Assembly (NCBI GenBank): GCA_025056965.1
Contig: JANWVF010000006.1
Location: 1-64,000 of the forward strand
Reading direction: 5' to 3'
Length of the DNA stretch: 64,000 bases
From: Thermoflexales bacterium
GTDB lineage: Bacteria > Chloroflexota > Anaerolineae > J036 > Brachytrichaceae
This document shows, piece after piece, positions 35,057-45,510 of this stretch. Within the stretch, counting starts at the first letter, position 1, and the number at the start of each line of letters is the position of its first letter. The notes below the pieces were generated by a model, which had not been told where the DNA came from, ran no database searches, and saw only the letters and a program-made list of their open reading frames with translations. The translations under genes and the position numbers were made by a program.

Positions 35057-36619
35057 TTAAGCGCTCTGTCGCCGCGCTCGGTAGTGCGCCTCCAACCTGT
35101 CGCGCGGTTGCCAACCCAGCAATCGCTTCGCCTTATCGTTGCGGAACACCCCGTGGGGTAGGTCAGCGCCGATGTGAAAGTACTCGAACGGCGCGGGTAG
35201 CTCGGCCACCTCGAGCGCACAGCGGATCGCCCGTGCAGCGTCGCTCCACGAGATCGTCAATGGATGGATGCGCGGGCCATAGAGCGTTGTGGGTTCGACG
35301 AACTGGCAGAACGTGAGTGCTGGGACGACCATCCCGTAGTGCTCTGCGAAGATGCGACAGATTTCCTGCCCGAAGTACTTGCTCATCATATAGACCCATT
35401 CTTTGCCGGGGCGCGGTGGGACGTCATCCACGATGTCATGATCCCAGTCATAGCCGGTGCGGTCATGCGCGCCGAGCATGAACGGGCCGGTGTGGACGAC
35501 GCGCTGGATGCCGTGTGCGACCGCGGCGCGCATCACGTTGTATGCGCCCAGGGTGTTCACTAGAAAGGCATCTGCCGGATCGCTACGCAGCACGGTGCAG
35601 TTGATGATCGCGTCCACACCCTCGCACGCCGACATCACCTGCGCCGGATCACGCACGTCCATCACGCGCCACTCATGCGGCGGGTGAGGGATCTCCGGCA
35701 TCGGCGCGCCGGGCGACTGTGGCTTACCGGTGGCCAGGATTTCTTCCACCGGTTTGATGTCGGCCAAGCGCAGCGTATAGTGTGGAGCAAGTTCCCGTGT
35801 TGTGGCTGCGGCTAGCGGTCCTCCTGCACCGAGCAGCGCCACCTTGTGGATAGACGGTCGTCTTGGGATCGGCGATGGGCGCGCGATAGTTGGAGTGCTG
35901 CGCACCTCCGTGTGGCCGGCGAAGTCGCGCTGGGGTGCGAAAGCGAATTCCTCCGGCGTCCGGGTGAATTCAAAGCGCGCTCGTGAATCGGCCGAGGGCA
36001 CGTGGACGATGAACCAGCCGTTTGTAGCGTGTTGCAGGGCCGCCCGGATCGCAGCGACGGCATCATCTACGTGCACCCATAGCGGATCAAACGGCCGGTT
36101 GTGCGCGACGGCATCGTCCACCACCTGACCGAGGCGCAGGCAGACGCCCGAGACCTGCGTGGAACGCGCCATCTCTCGCACGCCCAATTCCGCCAGCCAG
36201 GCGCATAAATCATCGAGGTGCGGGGTAGGGCGGGGGCGCCATCCTTCATCCACGCGGAACTCTGCCGGTGTGTCGGCGAAAAGCGCTAGTGTGCTGCCCA
36301 GCACGACGCGCCGAGCGCCGGCCTTGGCCGCTGCGTCCATCAGTTGGAATGTGCCGCGGGTCGCATGGTCAAGCGTTGCTTCATCGCTCGCCAGGCGCGT
36401 GTAGAGCGGAGCCAGGTGAATCACATCGGCGACGCCCTCGCAGATCGCCCGGACGAAGTTCAGGTCGCGTAGGTCACCTGTTCGTGCCTCGACGTTCTCG
36501 GGCAGCACGGAGCTGATTTGTACGTCTACGGCGCGGATGTGCCGCGCACCGCGCAGCGCTTCGATGGTATGACGCGCCAAGAGGCTGTTGGCGCCGGTGA
36601 TTAAGAGCAAGTCGTTCAT
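35057..36619 (-). CDS. tandem NAD-dependent epimerase/dehydratase (extended SDR) protein
   Basis: LLITGANSLLARHTIEAL and second Rossmann VALLGAGGPLAAATTREL; second half retains YMMSK. Confidence 0.8.
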   Translation of the reverse strand: MNDLLLITGANSLLARHTIEALRGARHIRAVDVQISSVLPENVEARTGDLRDLNFVRAICEGVADVIHLAPLYTRLASDEATLDHATRGTFQLMDAAAKAGARRVVLGSTLALFADTPAEFRVDEGWRPRPTPHLDDLCAWLAELGVREMARSTQVSGVCLRLGQVVDDAVAHNRPFDPLWVHVDDAVAAIRAALQHATNGWFIVHVPSADSRARFEFTRTPEEFAFAPQRDFAGHTEVRSTPTIARPSPIPRRPSIHKVALLGAGGPLAAATTRELAPHYTLRLADIKPVEEILATGKPQSPGAPMPEIPHPPHEWRVMDVRDPAQVMSACEGVDAIINCTVLRSDPADAFLVNTLGAYNVMRAAVAHGIQRVVHTGPFMLGAHDRTGYDWDHDIVDDVPPRPGKEWVYMMSKYFGQEICRIFAEHYGMVVPALTFCQFVEPTTLYGPRIHPLTISWSDAARAIRCALEVAELPAPFEYFHIGADLPHGVFRNDKAKRLLGWQPRDRLEAHYRARRQSA

Positions 36620-36656
36620 CTGTTGAATGGGTTCAAAGAGTCCAAATCGCCAAGTG

Positions 36657-37634
36657 TTAATGCGCTGGCTGCCAGATCGGGACGAGATCGTTCACGCGCA
36701 GGGCGCGATCGGGGCCGGGCGCCGGCCAGCGATTCGGGTGCAAGATGCCGGCCAAGATCTCTACGCCGTCTACTACGCGCGGGCCGGGTCGGCTGAAGTA
36801 TGATGTGGCATCTACGGCGTAAAGCTGCCACAGGTAGGTCGCCGGTAAGTCGCGCCAAACTTCGAGCGCGGCCATGTTGTGGAACTCGCGCACACTGCCG
36901 GCCAGGTCGAAGCCGCACGGCATAGCGATCACGCATTCGGCCTGCGTGCTTGCGACATCGTCCCATGTGCAGCGAAAGCTCGGCTTCCCTTTCCGACCTA
37001 GCACCGGGTTCCCGCCGGCGATCTCAATCTGCTCCGGAACCCAGTGGCCGGGTGCGAACGGCGGATCGAGCCATTCCAGCGCGGCAACCGTTGGGCGGTG
37101 GATGATGCTGGCGAGCGCCTCGCGCACCCGATCGAGCCGGTCACGCAACGCCTGCACCAGCGCCTTGGCCCTGGCGCTGACCCCTGCAAGCTCGCCGACG
37201 GTGAGCACGGTCTGGAAGATGCCCTCGATGTCGGTCGGTTCCAGCGAGATCACCTGCGCCGGCCCTTCCCACTTATGGCTGAGGTCGCGCACCGCAGCGC
37301 GTACCGTCGCATAGGACACGGCACATACGTCGCACAGCTCTTGGGTCAGAATGAGGTTAGGCTTAGCGGCGTGCAGCCGGTCGGTGTGCAGGCCGTAGAG
37401 GCTTAGGCCGTCGCGCAGCTGCTGCGAGACGAGCGCGTCAATCTTGGCGCTCGTGAGGGTGGGGTTGACCTGGCCGTCCTCGTTGGTGACGCCGATGCTG
37501 CTGTAGGTCATCACCGGCACATCGGCAACGTCCGGTGGATAGTCGCACTCGTGGCTGCGGCCGACGAGCGCGTCGCGCAAACCGAGGGCGCAAACAATTT
37601 CGGTCGCGCTGGGTAAGAGTGAGACGATGCGCAT
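36657..37634 (-). CDS. BtuF-like cobalamin/periplasmic-binding family protein
   Basis: MRIVSLLPSATEIVCALGLRDALVGRSHECDYPPDV; LTQELCDVCAVSY. Confidence 0.87.
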   Translation of the reverse strand: MRIVSLLPSATEIVCALGLRDALVGRSHECDYPPDVADVPVMTYSSIGVTNEDGQVNPTLTSAKIDALVSQQLRDGLSLYGLHTDRLHAAKPNLILTQELCDVCAVSYATVRAAVRDLSHKWEGPAQVISLEPTDIEGIFQTVLTVGELAGVSARAKALVQALRDRLDRVREALASIIHRPTVAALEWLDPPFAPGHWVPEQIEIAGGNPVLGRKGKPSFRCTWDDVASTQAECVIAMPCGFDLAGSVREFHNMAALEVWRDLPATYLWQLYAVDATSYFSRPGPRVVDGVEILAGILHPNRWPAPGPDRALRVNDLVPIWQPAH

Positions 37635-37666
37635 TTGGCTGCTCTCCGCGTCTCTGCGTCTTAACG

Positions 37667-38743
37667 CTATGCTAAGCGTACTTCTCGACCCTCCCGCGAC
37701 GAACGATAGATGGCATCAATGATTTGCAATCCGATCAGGCCATGCTCGCCCGGTGACTCGGGCGTGGCACCGCTTAACACACAGTCCACGAAGTGGTGCA
37801 CGGCAAGGCGGTGTCCGCTAAAGCCGGTCGGCAGGCGTGGCACGATGGTCGCCGGATGGTCATTCACGAGTTTATACATCACGACGGTCTCGCCACTCGG
37901 TGCGCCCGTATAGAAGTTGGCGCCGGCTTCGCTGCCGAAGAGCCGCACGTAGAAGCTGTCCTGCATCGGCTCGCGGTGCGAGGCCCAGGCCGATTCGAAT
38001 TGCAACACCGATCCGTCTGCAAACCGGATGAAGCCCAGGCCCATGTCATCTACGTCAAAGTGGGCGGGTTTGACTTCGCGCGGTTTGGTTTTCTGTCCGC
38101 GAGGGCCGAACTCGGCAAATGCTGCCCCGCTCACCGCAACCGGACTGGGATAGCCCATCAGCCATAGTGCCAGATCGAGCACGTGCACACCCAGGTCAAT
38201 CAGGGCGCCACCGCCGGCGCGCTCCTTTTGTGTGAACCACTGACCATGGGTCGGAATCCATCCTTCACGCAGCCAACCGGCCTTAGCGGCATAGATGCGG
38301 CCGAAATCGCCAGACAGAATCTCGCCTTTCAGCCAGACAATCTCGGGGCGGTAGCGATGGTTGTAGCACACCATGAGCGTCTTGTTTGCCGAGTGCGCCG
38401 CTTCGATCATACGGCGGCCGGCCTCGACCGATATCGCAAGCGGCTTCTCGCACAGCACATGCTTGCCGTGGGCGAACGCTTCTAAGGCAACCGCTTCGTG
38501 CAGCCAGTTGGGCAGAGCAATGCTGACGACGTCTATTTCGTTGGACTTCAGCACATCGCGGTAATCGGTGAAGCGGTATGCCTCTGGGATGTTGAAGCGG
38601 TCGCCGCGCTCCTTCAAAATCTGCGGGTTGACGTCGCAAATGGCAACCAGCTCGCAGTGCGGATGCGTCTGATAGCCCTCGATGTGATTCCAGCCCACGC
38701 CAATGCCGATGACTGCAGCGCGGATTTTTGATGAAGATGCCAT
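37667..38743 (-). CDS. Gfo/Idh/MocA-family oxidoreductase
   Basis: AAVIGIGVGWNHIEGYQTHPHCELVAICDVN, GKHVLCEKPLAISVEAGRRM. Confidence 0.93.
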   Translation of the reverse strand: MASSSKIRAAVIGIGVGWNHIEGYQTHPHCELVAICDVNPQILKERGDRFNIPEAYRFTDYRDVLKSNEIDVVSIALPNWLHEAVALEAFAHGKHVLCEKPLAISVEAGRRMIEAAHSANKTLMVCYNHRYRPEIVWLKGEILSGDFGRIYAAKAGWLREGWIPTHGQWFTQKERAGGGALIDLGVHVLDLALWLMGYPSPVAVSGAAFAEFGPRGQKTKPREVKPAHFDVDDMGLGFIRFADGSVLQFESAWASHREPMQDSFYVRLFGSEAGANFYTGAPSGETVVMYKLVNDHPATIVPRLPTGFSGHRLAVHHFVDCVLSGATPESPGEHGLIGLQIIDAIYRSSREGREVRLA

Positions 38744-38750
38744 GATAGGC

Positions 38751-40073
38751 TTAAGCCAGTTCTGCAAGCGCTTCTACCAGCGCGTCAATCTCCTCACGCG
38801 TGTTGGTCTCGGTGCAACACAGCAGCATGTGATCCTGTAGCTCGGGGTAGTCCCGGCCTAGATCGTAGCCGCCGATGATGTCGTGCTCGTCCAATAAGTA
38901 GTCGTTGATCTCTTTTACCGGCGCAGGGCAAGCGACTACGAACTCGTTGAAGAAAGGTTTATCCGTCCAAACGCGCCAGCCATCCAGCTTGCCGATGCGG
39001 TCGGCGGCGTAATGTGCCTTCTGATAACACAGGTGCGCTGCTTGGCGCAAGCCGTGCTTGCCCATCACGCTCATGTAGACGCACGCTGCCAGCGCCATCA
39101 GACCTTGATTAGTGCAAATGTTGCTGGTGGCCTTTTCTCGGCGAATGTCTTGCTCGCGCGTCTTGAGCGTAAGCACATAGCCGCGTTTGCCTTCGCGGTC
39201 CACCGTCTCGCCGACGATGCGTCCGGGAATGCGACGCATGAATTCGCGCCGGGTGCAGAAGAAACCGAGGTAAGGCCCGCCGAAGCTCAGCGGGATGCCA
39301 AGGGGCTGGCCTTCGCCGACGACGATGTCTGCACCGTACTCGGCCGGTGGCTTGAATAGGCCCAGTGAGATCGGGTTGACTATGGTGACGAACAGCCCGC
39401 CAGCGGCATGCACGCGATTAGCCAGGTCGCCGACGTCTTCGAGCTGGCCGAAGAAGTTCGGATTCTGAACGCACACGCAGGCGGTGTGCTGGTCAATCAA
39501 GTCAATCGAATTTGCGAGCTCCGCCTCGACGATCTCGGTGTTGGGACGAAACTGCACATACGTGCGAAGCACCTGTCGGTAGTGCGGATGGATGGCGCGC
39601 GAGATGATGACTTTGGGCCGCTGAGTAATGGCCATAGCCATCAGCGCGGCCTCGGCGAATGCGGTTGCGCCGTCGTAGTGTGAGGCTGTGCTGATCTCCA
39701 TGCCCGTCAACGCGCTCATCATGCTCTGAAACTCGAAGATGGCCTGAAGCGTCCCCTGGCTCACTTCGGGCTGATATGGCGTGTATGCTGTGAAGAACTC
39801 GCCCCGCCGGATAATGTGATCCACCAGGCTTGGGATGTAATGGTTGTATGCTCCTGCCCCGAGGAAGCAGGCATGATGGTTGACGTCGGCGTTCGCATCC
39901 GCTAGCGCGCCCAGCTCCCACATCGCCTCCATCTCGGTCACCGCTGCGGGTAGGTTCAGCCGAGGAAAGCGAAACTTCTCTGGAATGGCCGTGAATAAGT
40001 CTTCAATGCGTTCAACGCCGATGTGCGCGAGCATCGCTCGACGCTCTTCGTCCGTGTGAGGGATGTAGTGCAT
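38751..40073 (-). CDS. gcvPA: glycine dehydrogenase (decarboxylating) subunit 1
   Basis: MHYIPHTDEERRAMLAHIGVERIEDLFTAIPEKFRF; YTPYQPEVSQGTLQAIFEFQSMMSALTGMEI. Confidence 0.96.
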   Translation of the reverse strand: MHYIPHTDEERRAMLAHIGVERIEDLFTAIPEKFRFPRLNLPAAVTEMEAMWELGALADANADVNHHACFLGAGAYNHYIPSLVDHIIRRGEFFTAYTPYQPEVSQGTLQAIFEFQSMMSALTGMEISTASHYDGATAFAEAALMAMAITQRPKVIISRAIHPHYRQVLRTYVQFRPNTEIVEAELANSIDLIDQHTACVCVQNPNFFGQLEDVGDLANRVHAAGGLFVTIVNPISLGLFKPPAEYGADIVVGEGQPLGIPLSFGGPYLGFFCTRREFMRRIPGRIVGETVDREGKRGYVLTLKTREQDIRREKATSNICTNQGLMALAACVYMSVMGKHGLRQAAHLCYQKAHYAADRIGKLDGWRVWTDKPFFNEFVVACPAPVKEINDYLLDEHDIIGGYDLGRDYPELQDHMLLCCTETNTREEIDALVEALAELA

Positions 40074-40088
40074 AGCGAACTGCCTAAG

Positions 40089-40484
40089 TTACTCTTCGGT
40101 TTCCTTCAACAGCTGCTCATATGCAGCAGCGTCGAGTAAGTTGTTGAATTCGGCGATGTCGTCGGGCTTGATGCGGATCATCCAGCCGGCCTGGTATGGA
40201 TCCTGATTGATGATCTCCGGTTTGCTCTCGAGTTGGGAATTCACGGCCGTGATTGTGCCGCTAACCGGCATATACACGTCCGACGCTGCTTTGACCGACT
40301 CCACTACGCCAAATGCCTCGCCTGCCTTGTATGTCGCGCCGACGCGCGGCAGCTCAACGTAGACTAGATCGTTCATGGCGGACTGGGCATGATCGCTGAT
40401 GCCACACACGATTTCATCGCCTTCCAAGCGTGCCCACTCATGGGTCTTCAAGTAGCGTGCTGAAGGATCAATCTTGGATGTCAT
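40089..40484 (-). CDS. gcvH: glycine cleavage system H protein
   Basis: YLKTHEWARLEGDEIVCGISDHAQSAMNDLVYVELP; lipoyl site FGVVESVKAASDVYMPVSG. Confidence 0.97.
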   Translation of the reverse strand: MTSKIDPSARYLKTHEWARLEGDEIVCGISDHAQSAMNDLVYVELPRVGATYKAGEAFGVVESVKAASDVYMPVSGTITAVNSQLESKPEIINQDPYQAGWMIRIKPDDIAEFNNLLDAAAYEQLLKETEE

Positions 40485-40798
40485 GTTGTCTCTGTTTTGG
40501 AGGTTGTCCTGAGAGTAAGGTGCATGACGAAAGGTGTGCTCGCCGCCACATGCAAGGTGACATGCGCGATGTAGCTGATTGCCATGGCGCGTGCCTACCT
40601 ATGCAGCGGTCTAAATTTGCCTAGGCCTGGAATGCATCTGCTTGGCGATGCAAACAGAACCCGCATGTTATGGTGGCCCGTTCAGGCATATGATACCAAA
40701 GTGCGTCAGTTGTGCTAGAGTGTAGGGCAGTAATCTGCTTAACTTCCCTGAGAGGAATGCTGCTTTCCTTATCAGACCACTCTTGAGGTAAGTGCTTC

Positions 40799-43700
40799 AT
40801 GTCGAGTTTGGTGCAGAGTGCGCAGGAGAAGCCAGTCGCCCATGGGGCGATGGCTGCTGACTTCGGCGCGAAGGATTTGCCTACGGCCTCTGCTAGTCGG
40901 CTCAGTGTATGGTGCGACCGGTTGATCGAAGCTGGATGGCTGGCAGCGGTTATCGTCGTTCCGTTGTTCTTCAACATCTATTCCAGCCGGGTGTTCGAGC
41001 CTGATAAGTTGACTACGCTGCGCTCGATCGCCTTAGTGATGGCCGCTGCCTGGCTGGTGAAATGGATTGAGGAACTGCGCAACCCTCATCGAGATCGCAG
41101 CGTGACCTGGCGCACGCCGCTAGTACTGCCCACGCTGATCACCGTCGTCGTATACGTACTCAGCACGGCGCTCTCGGTTGCGCCGCGCACGAGTTTGCTC
41201 GGTTCATATCAGCGCTTGCAGGGCACTTACACCACGTTTGCTTACATCGTGGTCTTTCTCATGATCTTGCAGGGCATGCGCCGACGCGCCCAGCTCGATC
41301 GGCTCATCACCCTCATGATCATCACATCGCTGCCGATAGCGATCTATGGGTTGCTGCAACGCTTGCAGCTCGACCCACTACCCTGGGGAGGAGACACGGT
41401 CGAGCGTGTGGCCGGCAACATGGGGAACTCGATCTTCATCGCGGCCTACTTGGTGATCGTGTTCTTCATCACCGTCTATCGAATTGCCGATTACTCAGCC
41501 TCTATCTTTAGAAGCAAGCAGCCCCAATGGTGGGATGTCGTCGCCCTAGCAAGCTATCTACTGATTGCTTTATTGAACGCTGTCGTAGTGTTGGTCTTGG
41601 CCGGTAGCCGCGGGCCGCAGCTGGGCTGGTTGGTGGGGGTGTTGTTTGTCGCGCTTCTGCTCGTTCAGCTCATCCCCCGCCAAGATCGGCGCTTCCAACT
41701 GACGATCGGGATGATCGGCCTCGGCATCGCCGGATTGGCCTTTCTCTACTTCATCAACGTCACGCGCAATGATCCATCCTACGACTGGCTGCGCCAATTC
41801 CCGCTCTTCCGTCGTCTTAGCACCGTGCTGACGACTCAGGAGGGCACCAACGCCGTGCGGGTGTTGATCTGGGAAGGTGCGGCAAATCTAGTTGCCCCGC
41901 ATGATCCGATTGTTCAACCTGACGGCACACTGGATCGCTTCAACGCCATTCGCCCGCTGGTAGGCTACGGGCCGGAGTCCATGTATGTTGCCTACAATCG
42001 TTTCTACCCGCCTGCTCTAGCGAATTTCGAGGCCCGCAATGCATCGCCGGACCGCAGCCACAATGAGACCTGGGACGCTCTAGTTATCACCGGCTTGTTC
42101 GGCCTGCTCGCCTACATGTTCTTGTTTGGCAGTGTCCTCTTCTATGGATTTCGATGGATCAGTCTCATCGCCCTACGTTTCGAGGCGTACTTATTTGTTG
42201 CGCTATGGGTTGCCAGCGCGCTGCTGTTTGGTCTGGGTGCGATCGTGCTCGGACGCCGTGAGCTGTTTGGGATCGCCGTGGGTGCGGGGGTGGTATTTGG
42301 CTTAGTTGCCTTCCTGTTCATCAGTGCCTTGATCAACGCGCGTCGCGGCGATGACAAGGGTGCGGCTGCGCAGATTCCGCTGCGCGACCAGTTCTTGCTC
42401 ATCGCTATCGTTTCGGCCATCGTCGCCCACTTCGTCGAAATTCACACCGGTATTGCCATCGCAGCCACACGAACGTATTTCTGGACGCTGATTGGGGTGA
42501 TGGTTGTCGTAGGCCAGGGTTGGCTGAGGGAAGACAAGCCTGCGATGGTTCTCGCCAATCCTGAGGCTACGGTAACCGACGTTCCTCAAACCGTCACAGG
42601 TGCAGGGGGTGACGCGAAGGAATCGAATCGCGCGGCAAAAGGTACGCGTCGGCAGCAGCGCGCTGCCCAGCAGCGTGCTGCCGCGAGGCGTTCAGCAGCT
42701 TCACTCGGGCGTGGCTCGGCGCTGCCTGACTGGTTTACGTCGGTTGCCGTCTACGGTCTGTTTCTCGGGCTGATCCTGGGCATCATGGCCTTCGACTTCA
42801 CTAATAATTCTGATCGAAGCTTGGTCGCCGGCCAGGTCTTCATCGGTTCGATGACGCGCGTCAAAGGCCAGCTCAGCTTAGGTATCTTAGGCATGTTCAT
42901 CGCGACGCTGCTGGTAGGGCTTCTCATCATCTTGGCCGAGCTTCGCTCAAAAGGCATGTTGATGAGTGGACACCACGTAGTCGCTGCTGGCGCAACCATT
43001 GCCGCGCTGGCAACGTTTGTCTGGGTAGCTTTCGGCACGTTTATCGCCGGCCAGCTCACCGCCTTCGTCGCAGCCCAGCAGAACACGGTTGGCAACATAC
43101 TGAGAATCGCCGATCAACTTGCGGCCTTCCCGGCATATCTGTATTTGCTGATTCTGAGCGTGGTGGTGGGCTGCGCGTTCCTATTGCGCCGCGAAGAAAA
43201 CGTGCTGCCCCCACTAGCGGCCTCTTACGCGGGCTTAGGTGGGCTGGTTGTCGGCGTAGTCGTCGTGCCGGTTGCCGTTGCCTATAGCAACCTGCAACCC
43301 ATCGCTGCGGACATAGTGTATAAGCAAGCCACCCCATGGGATCAAGACGGCGCACGCGTGTTGATCCCCGGCTCAAACATCCAGGCGTGGGACTTAGCCA
43401 TTGAGCACTATCGGCGGGCGATTCAACTCGCGCCAAACGAGGACTTCTACTATCTCTGGCTAGGGCGAGCCTTGTTGGAGAAAGCTAAAACGACGCTCAA
43501 CGTTTCCGAGAGCCAGTCCATACCTGAAAACGCCGGGTTTATGCGCATCATCGGCGACGAGCCTGAAAACTGGAACCGTCCGTATGGCTCAGACGCTTTG
43601 CCGTCCGCGAATCTCAGCCGTCTAGATCTGCTCACTGCGGCGCAGATCATTCTTGCAGAGGCACGCGTCATCAACCCGCTCAACACCGACCACAGCGCCA

Positions 43701-44377
43701 ATTTGGCCCGCATGTGGCAGCAGTCGGTGGACATTATGCAGGCTCAGTTGGATGCCGAGCGCGCAAAGGGTAGCCCTGACCCCGCTCGCATCGCGGCTTT
43801 AGAGGCCGATATCCAGCGCCGCAAAGACAATTCCTCCAAAGAATATGCAACGGCGACCAGCCTCAGCCCCAACAATGCTCAGTTGTGGAATGAGTGGGCG
43901 AGCCTATACCTCTATCGCCTCAACAACCTGGATGAGGCCAAAGCTCGCCTTGATCGTTCTCTGGCGCTCGACAAGAAGTTCGGCCAGACCTATCTCTTGC
44001 GTGCTGCTTGGCATCTACAAAAAGCAAGCACGCTGGATAGGCAAGCACAACAGGCCGAATGGCGCGAGCACATGCAACACGCGCAAGACGAATTGAAACA
44101 GGCTATAGCCGTCGAGCCAACCGCGCTTCAAGCCTATCAGGAGCTCGCGCGCGTGGCTTTGGAGCTGGGCGACAAGCCTGCTGCCATCGCAGCTTTGCAG
44201 GATTTGCTGGAACGCAATCCCGGCGACTGGAATGTCATGCGTAATTTGGCTGTGTTGCACAGCGAGATGGGCCAAATTACAGCTGCGCTCGATTACGCCA
44301 GGCGTGCGATTGAAATAGCGCCGCCGGATCAGCAGGCGATCCTGCAATCCTTTGTGCAGCAGCTCAGCTCACCCTAA
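40799..44377 (+). CDS. O-antigen ligase-like polytopic membrane protein with C-terminal TPR repeats
   Basis: Many TM segments; LAGSRGPQLGW; VGYGPESMYVAYNRFYPPALANFEARNASPDRSHNETWDALVITG (Wzy/WaaL loop); TPR-like C-terminus. Confidence 0.82.
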   Translation: MSSLVQSAQEKPVAHGAMAADFGAKDLPTASASRLSVWCDRLIEAGWLAAVIVVPLFFNIYSSRVFEPDKLTTLRSIALVMAAAWLVKWIEELRNPHRDRSVTWRTPLVLPTLITVVVYVLSTALSVAPRTSLLGSYQRLQGTYTTFAYIVVFLMILQGMRRRAQLDRLITLMIITSLPIAIYGLLQRLQLDPLPWGGDTVERVAGNMGNSIFIAAYLVIVFFITVYRIADYSASIFRSKQPQWWDVVALASYLLIALLNAVVVLVLAGSRGPQLGWLVGVLFVALLLVQLIPRQDRRFQLTIGMIGLGIAGLAFLYFINVTRNDPSYDWLRQFPLFRRLSTVLTTQEGTNAVRVLIWEGAANLVAPHDPIVQPDGTLDRFNAIRPLVGYGPESMYVAYNRFYPPALANFEARNASPDRSHNETWDALVITGLFGLLAYMFLFGSVLFYGFRWISLIALRFEAYLFVALWVASALLFGLGAIVLGRRELFGIAVGAGVVFGLVAFLFISALINARRGDDKGAAAQIPLRDQFLLIAIVSAIVAHFVEIHTGIAIAATRTYFWTLIGVMVVVGQGWLREDKPAMVLANPEATVTDVPQTVTGAGGDAKESNRAAKGTRRQQRAAQQRAAARRSAASLGRGSALPDWFTSVAVYGLFLGLILGIMAFDFTNNSDRSLVAGQVFIGSMTRVKGQLSLGILGMFIATLLVGLLIILAELRSKGMLMSGHHVVAAGATIAALATFVWVAFGTFIAGQLTAFVAAQQNTVGNILRIADQLAAFPAYLYLLILSVVVGCAFLLRREENVLPPLAASYAGLGGLVVGVVVVPVAVAYSNLQPIAADIVYKQATPWDQDGARVLIPGSNIQAWDLAIEHYRRAIQLAPNEDFYYLWLGRALLEKAKTTLNVSESQSIPENAGFMRIIGDEPENWNRPYGSDALPSANLSRLDLLTAAQIILAEARVINPLNTDHSANLARMWQQSVDIMQAQLDAERAKGSPDPARIAALEADIQRRKDNSSKEYATATSLSPNNAQLWNEWASLYLYRLNNLDEAKARLDRSLALDKKFGQTYLLRAAWHLQKASTLDRQAQQAEWREHMQHAQDELKQAIAVEPTALQAYQELARVALELGDKPAAIAALQDLLERNPGDWNVMRNLAVLHSEMGQITAALDYARRAIEIAPPDQQAILQSFVQQLSSP

Positions 44378-44421
44378 ATGCGTTCGCTTCTGAGCTAGTC
44401 GCCGGCTGCCGCACTTGAGCC

Positions 44422-45510
44422 ATGGTTGAGCTACTTCTTCTCTTCTTCGGCGCGCTCGCGATCGCCATCGCCGTTACACCGGCTAGCAAGTGGATTGCGC
44501 CGCGAGTCGGCGTAGTCGCCCGTCCACGTAGCCGCGATATCCACACCCGACCCGTCCCCAAGTTGGGTGGGCTGGCTATCCTATTGGGCGTCCTAGCTGC
44601 TGCGCTGGTGCTCGGTCGCCAAATGGGCTTTCAGCAACTGGCCTCCATGGTCATTGCTGCGACCGTCATGTCGTTCATGGGGCTGCTCGACGATCGCTTC
44701 GGCCTGAACCCATACATCAAGATGCTCATCCAGATCTCTGCGGCTGTGCTGGTTTACGTGTTTGATGTGCGGGTTCAGCTCTTCAGCAACACCTTCCTCG
44801 ATATGCTGCTCACGGTGGTCTGGATCGTCGGCATTACCAATGCCATGAACTTCCTCGACAACATGGACGGCTTGCTGGCCGGCGTTAGCGCCGTCATCTC
44901 CTCTTTTTGCCTGGTCCTGGCCATCATGAATGGCCAGTATCTGGTCGGATTGCTTGCTGCGGCCGTCTTGGGCGCTTGCATCGGCTTCCTAGTGTGGAAT
45001 TTCAACCCCGCGACCGTCTTCATGGGAGATTCGGGGAGCATGTTTCTCGGCTTCTTACTTGCTTGCATCGCCATCAAGCTGCGCTTTGTCGGCCGAGACC
45101 CATCTGTTTCGTGGATGGTGCCTGTAATTCTGATGGGCCTGCCCATCTTTGATACGACGCTCGTTACTCTGTCGCGCCTGCGTCGAGGGAGAAACCCTCT
45201 CACATCCCCGGGCAAGGATCACACCTCGCATCGCATCGCTAATCATGGCTTCAACCGTCGCGAGGCCGTGATGATTCTTTATCTGGTTTGCGGTGCCTTA
45301 GGCATCACAGCGCTGATTGCCTCGGTAGCCGATGTCTGGGCAAGTATCATCATCGCCGTTGCTTTGCTTGGCCTCGGCGCATTCATGTTGTGGTTCATGG
45401 AGTTTGGCCCTTGGAAGCTGACAACTATCGACTGGGAGAGTCCGGCGGCAGCACGCTCCAATCTGTCGCTCGCTCAAGCATCTACCGAAGAGACCAGCGC
45501 GTCGCAGTGA
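44422..45510 (+). CDS. MraY/WecA-like undecaprenyl-phosphate sugar-1-phosphate transferase
   Basis: PKLGGLAILLG, GLLDDRFGL, NAMNFLDNMDGLLAGV, FMGDSGSMFLGFLL, GKDHTSHR. Confidence 0.92.
   Translation: MVELLLLFFGALAIAIAVTPASKWIAPRVGVVARPRSRDIHTRPVPKLGGLAILLGVLAAALVLGRQMGFQQLASMVIAATVMSFMGLLDDRFGLNPYIKMLIQISAAVLVYVFDVRVQLFSNTFLDMLLTVVWIVGITNAMNFLDNMDGLLAGVSAVISSFCLVLAIMNGQYLVGLLAAAVLGACIGFLVWNFNPATVFMGDSGSMFLGFLLACIAIKLRFVGRDPSVSWMVPVILMGLPIFDTTLVTLSRLRRGRNPLTSPGKDHTSHRIANHGFNRREAVMILYLVCGALGITALIASVADVWASIIIAVALLGLGAFMLWFMEFGPWKLTTIDWESPAAARSNLSLAQASTEETSASQ

Noticed and set aside
34152-35114. 320 aa minus-strand ORF
   Set aside because: Arg/Pro/Ala-rich antisense translation over the DUF3782-like gene
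40485-40800. Possible glycine riboswitch upstream of gcvH
   Set aside because: Reverse complement lacks the conserved glycine aptamer core motifs by eye; needs an Infernal scan to exclude fully
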